A DNA stretch of 38,020 nt, taken from assembly GCA_016786785.1 (NCBI GenBank), contig JAEUVR010000297.1, positions 1-38,020 on the forward strand. Direction: 5' to 3'. The position numbers and the translations under genes were made by a program. Shown piece after piece: positions 33,608-38,020 of this stretch (position 1 is its first letter; the number at the start of each line of letters is the position of its first letter). This DNA is from Chitinophagaceae bacterium (lineage in GTDB: Bacteria > Bacteroidota > Bacteroidia > Chitinophagales > Chitinophagaceae). The notes below the pieces were generated by a model. That model saw only the letters and a list, made by a program, of their open reading frames with translations. It was not told where the DNA came from and did no database searches.

Positions 33608-35605
33608 ATGAGCCTTAAAAAGGAAAATAAGGAAGAGACAAGTAGAAAAATGGAACAAAAGAGCCCTTTCGCTTTTAATGACCTGCGCCTCGTCAAAAAC
33701 ATCGGTTCGCCGGCATTTTCACCTGATGGAAGCAAGATCGTTGCTGTAGTTACCGAAACAGATGTTTCTGCCAATGACTACACTGATCAAATCGTTTTGA
33801 TCGATGCCGCAACGGGAAAGATGGATGCGTTAACTGAGGGAAGCAGCCCCTCCTGGTCGCCCGACGGCAAATGCATTGCCTATGAACGCGGAGAGCGCGA
33901 CTATTCGGCCATCTATATATTAGATATGGAAACGCGGGAGCAAAGGTTCCTGGCGCCCGTTTATGCGTCCGAATACTTTATGGGGCACCTGACAGAAAAG
34001 AATTTTGCCTGGTCGCCCGACGGAAAATACATTGCCTACTGCGGCGCTTTGCCAGAGGGGAACGAAAATAAACAGCGCGGCAACGTTCAGGTTATTTCCC
34101 GCCTTGCCTACAAAACAAAGGGGGGACGCGGGCGCGAATTCTTTGCCGATGCGTGCCTGACGCATATATGGCTAGCGCCGGCAAGCGGCGGCGACCCCTT
34201 GCTGATCACCAGCGGCCATTACAATGAGCATTCCCTGAGCTGGTCGCCGGACGGCAGCCATATCGCCTTTATCAGCAACCGCACAAAAGATCCCGACGAT
34301 AATAACAACAGCGAATTATGGTCGGTTAACGTGCAGACAAAAGAAGTAAAACAACTTACCCGCGCTATCGGCGCAAGGAATTGTCCGCGCTGGTCGCCTG
34401 ATGGCAGCCATATCGCCTACCTGGGAACCAACAGCGCCATCACTACCACCGACAGCGTGGCCGACGACACGCATGCTTATATTGTAGATCCCGACGGGAA
34501 GAACATCAAATGTTTGTCGGGCGCATTGGACCGCAGGGTGGAAAATATTCAATGGGGCCCTGATGGCAGCCGCCTGTTTTTTACGGCAGGCGATGCAGGA
34601 TGCACCCAGCTCTACAGCGCATCTGCAGCAGGAGATATCCAGACGGAAATCGCCGGAAAATGGACCATTCGCGAATATGCTCTGGCCAATAGCGGAAAAG
34701 AAATTGCGCTGGTTAAGACCAGCATTACCGCGCCTCCCGAACTTTATCTATGCCCGTTGGGCCGGGGCGCTCAACCGCGGCGGCTTACCGATCTCCATGC
34801 ATTTGTAAGAGAGGGGCGTTTGGTCGCCGATGCGGAAACATTCTGGTTTACCAGCTTCGACGAGGTAAAAGTACAGGGCTGGCTGATGAAACCCATCGGA
34901 TATAAAGAAGGCTCCAGGTTTCCCCTGGCCCTGGTGATCCATGGAGGCCCTCATAACATGTTCGGATATGATTTCGAAGAAAGAATGCAACTGCTGGCCA
35001 GCCATGGCTTCGGCGTGGTATTCATCAACCCCCGGGGAAGTCACGGTTACGGACAAGTGTTTTCGAGAGGCTGCGTGTTGAACTGGGGAGGAGGAGATTA
35101 CAAAGACCTGATGGCGGGAATAGACTATGTTGTGTCGCAGCATAGCTGGGTGGACGCTGACAAGCTGGTGGTTACCGGCCAGAGCTACGGCGGGTTCATG
35201 AGCAACTGGATCATTACGCAGACCGATCGCTTTAAAGCGGCTGTCGTAGACGGGGGACTTAGCAACCTGGTCAGCTTTGCGGGCACATCTTTGTATTATT
35301 CGCTGATCGAAGCGGAGTTTAATGGAAAGCCCTGGGAAAACTACCCGCTTTTATGGCAATGGTCGCCGCTCAGAAATGTCCAAAACGTCACGACCCCCAC
35401 CTTATTCCTTCATGGCGACAAAGACAATGAAGTGCCGGTTTCCCAGGCGGAGGAAATGTTCTATGCCGTAAAAAGCAAGGGCGTGGATACTATGTTTGTC
35501 CGCTATTTCGGAGAAGGGCACGGCTGGCGTCCAAACCTGCTACCCGAAAACAGGCATGATCTGCTGGAAAGAATGATCAAATGGTTCGAAACGCATTTAC
35601 CATAA
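33608..35605 (+). CDS. S9-family prolyl oligopeptidase-like serine peptidase
   Basis: The 665-residue protein joins an N-terminal WD40/PD40 beta-propeller to a C-terminal alpha/beta-hydrolase domain. Propeller repeats are visible as WSPDGKCIAY, WSPDGKYIAY, WSPDGSHIAF, WSPDGSHIAY and WGPDGSRLFF. The catalytic triad is S526 in GQSYGGFMS, D606 in HGDKDNEVP and H638 in GEGHGW. The element HGGPHNMFGYDFEERMQLLAS is the usual oxyanion-side segment. It resembles acylaminoacyl-peptidases and dipeptidyl-peptidase-like S9C enzymes. There is no signal peptide, so it is likely cytoplasmic and cleaves short peptides. A second in-frame ATG at 33650 (MEQKSPFAFNDL) is an alternative start. The EamA gene follows after 46 bp. 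Confidence 0.9.
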   Translation: MSLKKENKEETSRKMEQKSPFAFNDLRLVKNIGSPAFSPDGSKIVAVVTETDVSANDYTDQIVLIDAATGKMDALTEGSSPSWSPDGKCIAYERGERDYSAIYILDMETREQRFLAPVYASEYFMGHLTEKNFAWSPDGKYIAYCGALPEGNENKQRGNVQVISRLAYKTKGGRGREFFADACLTHIWLAPASGGDPLLITSGHYNEHSLSWSPDGSHIAFISNRTKDPDDNNNSELWSVNVQTKEVKQLTRAIGARNCPRWSPDGSHIAYLGTNSAITTTDSVADDTHAYIVDPDGKNIKCLSGALDRRVENIQWGPDGSRLFFTAGDAGCTQLYSASAAGDIQTEIAGKWTIREYALANSGKEIALVKTSITAPPELYLCPLGRGAQPRRLTDLHAFVREGRLVADAETFWFTSFDEVKVQGWLMKPIGYKEGSRFPLALVIHGGPHNMFGYDFEERMQLLASHGFGVVFINPRGSHGYGQVFSRGCVLNWGGGDYKDLMAGIDYVVSQHSWVDADKLVVTGQSYGGFMSNWIITQTDRFKAAVVDGGLSNLVSFAGTSLYYSLIEAEFNGKPWENYPLLWQWSPLRNVQNVTTPTLFLHGDKDNEVPVSQAEEMFYAVKSKGVDTMFVRYFGEGHGWRPNLLPENRHDLLERMIKWFETHLP

Positions 35606-35651
35606 TTTTACCCGAATATTTAAAAACATCTGTTTCACAGAACACGCAAGT

Positions 35652-36566
35652 ATGAAAAATAAACAACCCTGGCTGTTTTCTGCCATTATGAATGTAGTCC
35701 TGATGGGCATTTGGGGCGCTTTTATCGAAATACCCGAAAAGAATGGCTTCCCCGCCACCCTTGGATATGTAGTGTGGGCCATCACTATGATACCCGCGGC
35801 AATATTTGCCCTGAAACTACAGAACTGGAAAATCCAGTTTGATCGCAGGTCGATATTGTTCGGCATGTCCGTGGGCCTGTTGGGATCCATCGGGCAGTTG
35901 GCGCTTTTCTTCGTACTGCGGATCATCCCGGCATACCTGGTATTCCCAGTGATCGCCCTGACCCCGCTGGTTACCATCTTACTCGCCATCTTATTCTTAA
36001 AAGAAAACACGAGGCCAATAGGCTGGATGGGCATTGCGCTGGCGATCATCGCCATCATCCTGTTGTCTTATCAGCCTCCCGGCAATGAATCGGTTACCGG
36101 TTATCTCTGGCTTGTGCTTAGCGCCATTCCTCTGCTGACCTGGGGGATACAGGGATTTATCATGAGATGGGCAAATGAAACCAGCACGGCGGAAAGTATT
36201 TTTTTCTGGATGATGGTCTCCGCAGTAGCCCTTAGTCCTATCGCTATCTACATGACCGATTTTTCCCAACCGATCAACTGGGGATTTGACGGCCCCTACC
36301 TCGCAGCGATCATACAAATACTGAATTCGATCGGCGCCTTATTCCTCGTATATGCTTTCCGCTATGGCAAGGCGATCGTGGTTTCGCCGCTGACAACCGC
36401 ATTGGCGCCGGTGTTAACCGTGGTTATTTCTCTTATATTTTATAGAGTAATCCCGCATCCGATCATCATTACCGGTATTGCGCTCGCTATTTTTTCCGCT
36501 CTTTTTATGGCCATGGGCGACACGCAGCCCGTGGAGAAACCCAAGGAAAAAACAGACGAGGCCTGA
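35652..36566 (+). CDS. EamA/DMT-family transporter
   Basis: The 304-residue integral membrane protein has about ten transmembrane segments, in two halves that repeat the EamA pattern. The first half ends with TPLVTILLAILFLKENTRPIG and the second with PVLTVVISLIFYRVIPHP, the typical helices of drug/metabolite exporters. EamA proteins export metabolites or amino acids or take up small solutes; direction and cargo are unknown. The C-terminus is charged and cytoplasmic. It follows the S9 peptidase by 46 bp, so it may be cotranscribed and could export a peptide breakdown product, though this is only a guess from position. Confidence 0.85.
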   Translation: MKNKQPWLFSAIMNVVLMGIWGAFIEIPEKNGFPATLGYVVWAITMIPAAIFALKLQNWKIQFDRRSILFGMSVGLLGSIGQLALFFVLRIIPAYLVFPVIALTPLVTILLAILFLKENTRPIGWMGIALAIIAIILLSYQPPGNESVTGYLWLVLSAIPLLTWGIQGFIMRWANETSTAESIFFWMMVSAVALSPIAIYMTDFSQPINWGFDGPYLAAIIQILNSIGALFLVYAFRYGKAIVVSPLTTALAPVLTVVISLIFYRVIPHPIIITGIALAIFSALFMAMGDTQPVEKPKEKTDEA

Positions 36567-36666
36567 GATAGCACAGCGCCTTTATACCATGGCTATTTTT
36601 CTGATGGAAACCCCGGAAGAAGGATATTGCCGGCATGAATGAACAAATTGCCTAAAATACCTCATC

Positions 36667-37104
36667 ATGAAAGAACAGCGCTACGACAATCATATACGGT
36701 ATTATCTGCCGCATCACTTTATTTTCTATCCTGCGGCGCTGATCCTGTTAGGAACCAGCATATACATGCTGACCAGGGAGCCGGATTATGCCTGGCTATG
36801 GATATCCCAGATCCTGCTATGGGTAATGCTGATATGGCTTTCCTTTATGATGAGGCAACATTATTCGCTGACGCTGCAGAACAGGATCGTAAGGCTTGAA
36901 CTAAGATTCCGGTATTTTACGCTCACCCAACAACGATTTGAACCATTAGAACAACAACTCTCCTTCCGGCAGCTCGCAGCATTACGCTTTGCCGCTGACG
37001 AAGAATTTCCCGCGCTCATCGAGAGAACGCTAAGAGAAAATCTTTCGCCAGAACAAATTAAAAAATCTATTAAAAACTGGAATCCGGATGATATGAGGGT
37101 TTAA
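36667..37104 (+). CDS. DUF6526-like small membrane protein
   Basis: The 145-residue protein opens with a soluble segment and two transmembrane helices (HHFIFYPAALILLGTSIYML and the region LWISQILLWVMLIWLSFMM). A soluble C-terminal part follows, with RNRIV-type basic residues, FEPLEQQLSFRQLAALRFA and EQIKKSIKNWNPDDMRV. This layout matches the uncharacterised DUF6526 family that is common in Bacteroidota. Its function is unknown. It starts 100 bp after the EamA gene. A competing frame with an earlier start (36639) has no family features and was discarded. Confidence 0.8.
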   Translation: MKEQRYDNHIRYYLPHHFIFYPAALILLGTSIYMLTREPDYAWLWISQILLWVMLIWLSFMMRQHYSLTLQNRIVRLELRFRYFTLTQQRFEPLEQQLSFRQLAALRFAADEEFPALIERTLRENLSPEQIKKSIKNWNPDDMRV

Positions 37105-37186
37105 GGCCGCGCCGAGATTAACATCATCGGCATGGCGCCCTGCGAGGCTGAATGCTACATAGTATACAGCCTCTGATCCCTCTTGC

Positions 37187-37387
37187 TTACTCTACCCTGA
37201 AGGATATCTTACAGATCACTCCGAAGCTGGTAATCTTTCCATCTTTTACATGCGCTTTGATATCTTTCACAAAAACGGAATCGATATTACGAATGGTCTT
37301 CGACACTTCAGCGACAGCGCTGCGAATAGCGTCGTCTACGCCTTTTTCAGATGAGGCAATTACTTCTACAACTTTAACGATAGCCAT
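37187..37387 (-). CDS. Dodecin-family flavin-binding protein
   Basis: The 66-residue protein is the normal dodecin length and pattern: MAIVKVVEVIASSEKGVDDA, AVAEVSKTIRNIDSVFV and ICKISFRVE at the end. Dodecins form hollow dodecamers that bind and buffer flavins such as riboflavin or FAD in the cytoplasm. The usual aromatic stacking residue of the archaeal and bacterial proteins (a tryptophan in RNIRWF-type segments) is replaced by aspartate-serine here, so ligand binding could differ. It is convergent with the DUF6526 gene. Confidence 0.9.
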   Translation of the reverse strand: MAIVKVVEVIASSEKGVDDAIRSAVAEVSKTIRNIDSVFVKDIKAHVKDGKITSFGVICKISFRVE

Positions 37388-37761
37388 ATTCGTTTTAATT
37401 TAAAAGTGATGAAAAACGCCGCCGGTAAAACAACTGCGGAGGCGCGGAACTTTAACATAAAATATTGCGCCAGCATAGTTTTGAAGCCATAGAAAACCGG
37501 GAGCAATATCAATATACGTATTTTATCGACAAGCCAGTGTTTATACATCAATAAATCCGCCGGCGCCTTTAAGAATATCTTTTTCTCGTTTATCATTTTT
37601 GGCATAATTCTTATTAGTATAAGGATACCCCCTCTTCTCAACAATCATAGATAACTATTGCTACTTGCCATATGCCTTGCGTTAAGGAAATGTTCTCTTA
37701 ATGCAGCGGAACTGGTTGTCCTATGAAGAATACTATTTTAATACTTTTAAAATTTACCATT
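37388..37761. other. Gap without a confident gene
   Basis: This 374-bp region between the divergent dodecin and small exported peptide genes has one minus-strand open frame (37366-37644) that overlaps the dodecin start by 22 bp and shows a basic hydrophobic composition without a family. I do not accept it as a gene. Nothing else was recognised. Confidence 0.5.
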
Positions 37762-37965
37762 ATGAAGAGGATTATTTTAGCCGCCGGTCTTGGCATGGGC
37801 ATCTTTAGTTTTGTACTGGCAAGTACTTCGGGTTATCACGGAACAGCAAATAATAACGAAACAAATTATTACGACACTGTTCCTAAAAAGGATACTACGG
37901 CGCCGGAACCCGAACCAGCTCCGGCCCCTGCGCCGGATACAACAACCATTGTATCTCATTTTTAA
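37762..37965 (+). CDS. Small exported Pro/Glu/Ala-rich protein
   Basis: The start at MKRIILAAGLGMGIFSFVLA gives a good signal peptide; an upstream in-frame ATG at 37723 adds 13 residues. The mature part is only about 45 residues, with asparagine-rich, then DTVPKKDTTAPEPEPAPAPA and a short C-terminus. Such proline-rich tails are unstructured and may span the cell wall or periplasm. No known family is recognised. A terminator follows at 37987. Confidence 0.55.
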   Translation: MKRIILAAGLGMGIFSFVLASTSGYHGTANNNETNYYDTVPKKDTTAPEPEPAPAPAPDTTTIVSHF

Positions 37966-37986
37966 CGTCTAATCACAAGGCCATCA

Positions 37987-38018
37987 TAAAAAGCCGGATA
38001 TATTTTCCGGCTTTTTTT
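37987..38018 (+). terminator. Rho-independent terminator at the window end
   Basis: The stem AGCCGGA/TCCGGCT (37992-37998 and 38006-38012) is followed by a run of seven Ts. It ends the small exported protein gene, 22 bp after its stop codon. Confidence 0.8.
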
Positions 38019-38020
38019 AT

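Noticed and set aside
36639-36899. Plus-strand frame overlapping the DUF6526 gene
   Set aside because: It lies in another frame of a gene with clear transmembrane and family features.
37144-37173. GAGGCTG/CAGCCTC inverted repeat between convergent genes
   Set aside because: Loop of 16 bases and no T-tract; possible but not supported as a terminator.
37366-37644. Minus-strand frame of 92 codons overlapping the dodecin start
   Set aside because: It overlaps a confident gene on the same strand, has a basic hydrophobic composition and matches no family.
1-38020. tRNA, rRNA, CRISPR array, insertion sequence or prophage
   Set aside because: Both strands were read for cloverleaf ends, regular spacer repeats and transposase motifs; none was found.

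Overview
The window looks like a chromosomal segment of a Bacteroidota bacterium, most likely Chitinophagaceae-like. This is inferred from the protein families, the near absence of strong Shine-Dalgarno sites, the many signal-peptide and lipoprotein enzymes and the roughly balanced base composition; no rRNA or tRNA gene is present to confirm it. I see no phage, insertion sequence, CRISPR array or replication origin. Most genes are oxidoreductases, hydrolases and carbohydrate-active proteins, many of them predicted to be exported.

Region 1 (1-3630) is a decaying stretch. It holds the 5' end of an amidohydrolase lipoprotein, a GyrI-like effector-binding protein, a malonate transporter remnant (MadL start joined to MadM end, with an in-frame stop), an intact malonyl-CoA synthetase and the frameshifted remnant of a secreted protein. 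Region 2 (3768-18601) is a sugar and glycoside island. A GMC-family flavin dehydrogenase, its Tat-lipoprotein small subunit and a 1426-residue glycoside-hydrolase-like protein form one minus-strand group. It faces a divergent 1055-residue lipoprotein with a SGNH-like domain, a dehydrogenase-type propeller, HEAT-like repeats and a cytochrome c domain. A ThuA-like protein, a PfkB sugar kinase and a DUF4091 glycoside-hydrolase-like lipoprotein follow.

Region 3 (18972-29865) is mixed metabolism: an exported alpha/beta hydrolase, a class IV aminotransferase, an SF1 helicase, a membrane-anchored amidase, a Tat-type TIM-barrel isomerase, a GguC/AraD1-type protein, a 3-hydroxyacyl-CoA-dehydrogenase-like enzyme and an M19 dipeptidase. 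Region 4 (30194-33415) is a second GMC dehydrogenase module with its small subunit, apparently in an operon with a phytanoyl-CoA-dioxygenase-like gene. Region 5 (33608-38020) has an S9 peptidase, an EamA transporter, a DUF6526 membrane protein, a dodecin and a small exported peptide.

The most coherent idea is periplasmic sugar or glycoside oxidation. Two GMC dehydrogenases both carry the CX5CX3C pattern of the iron-sulfur-containing bacterial FAD glucose dehydrogenases. Each is paired with a Tat-exported lipoprotein partner, and a haem c protein lies across a shared control region that contains a 13-bp direct repeat. Glycoside-hydrolase-like proteins, ThuA, a sugar kinase and TIM-barrel isomerases nearby could handle the products. 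No SusC/SusD uptake pair lies in the window. The oxidation-pathway reading is inference; the domain assignments are better supported.
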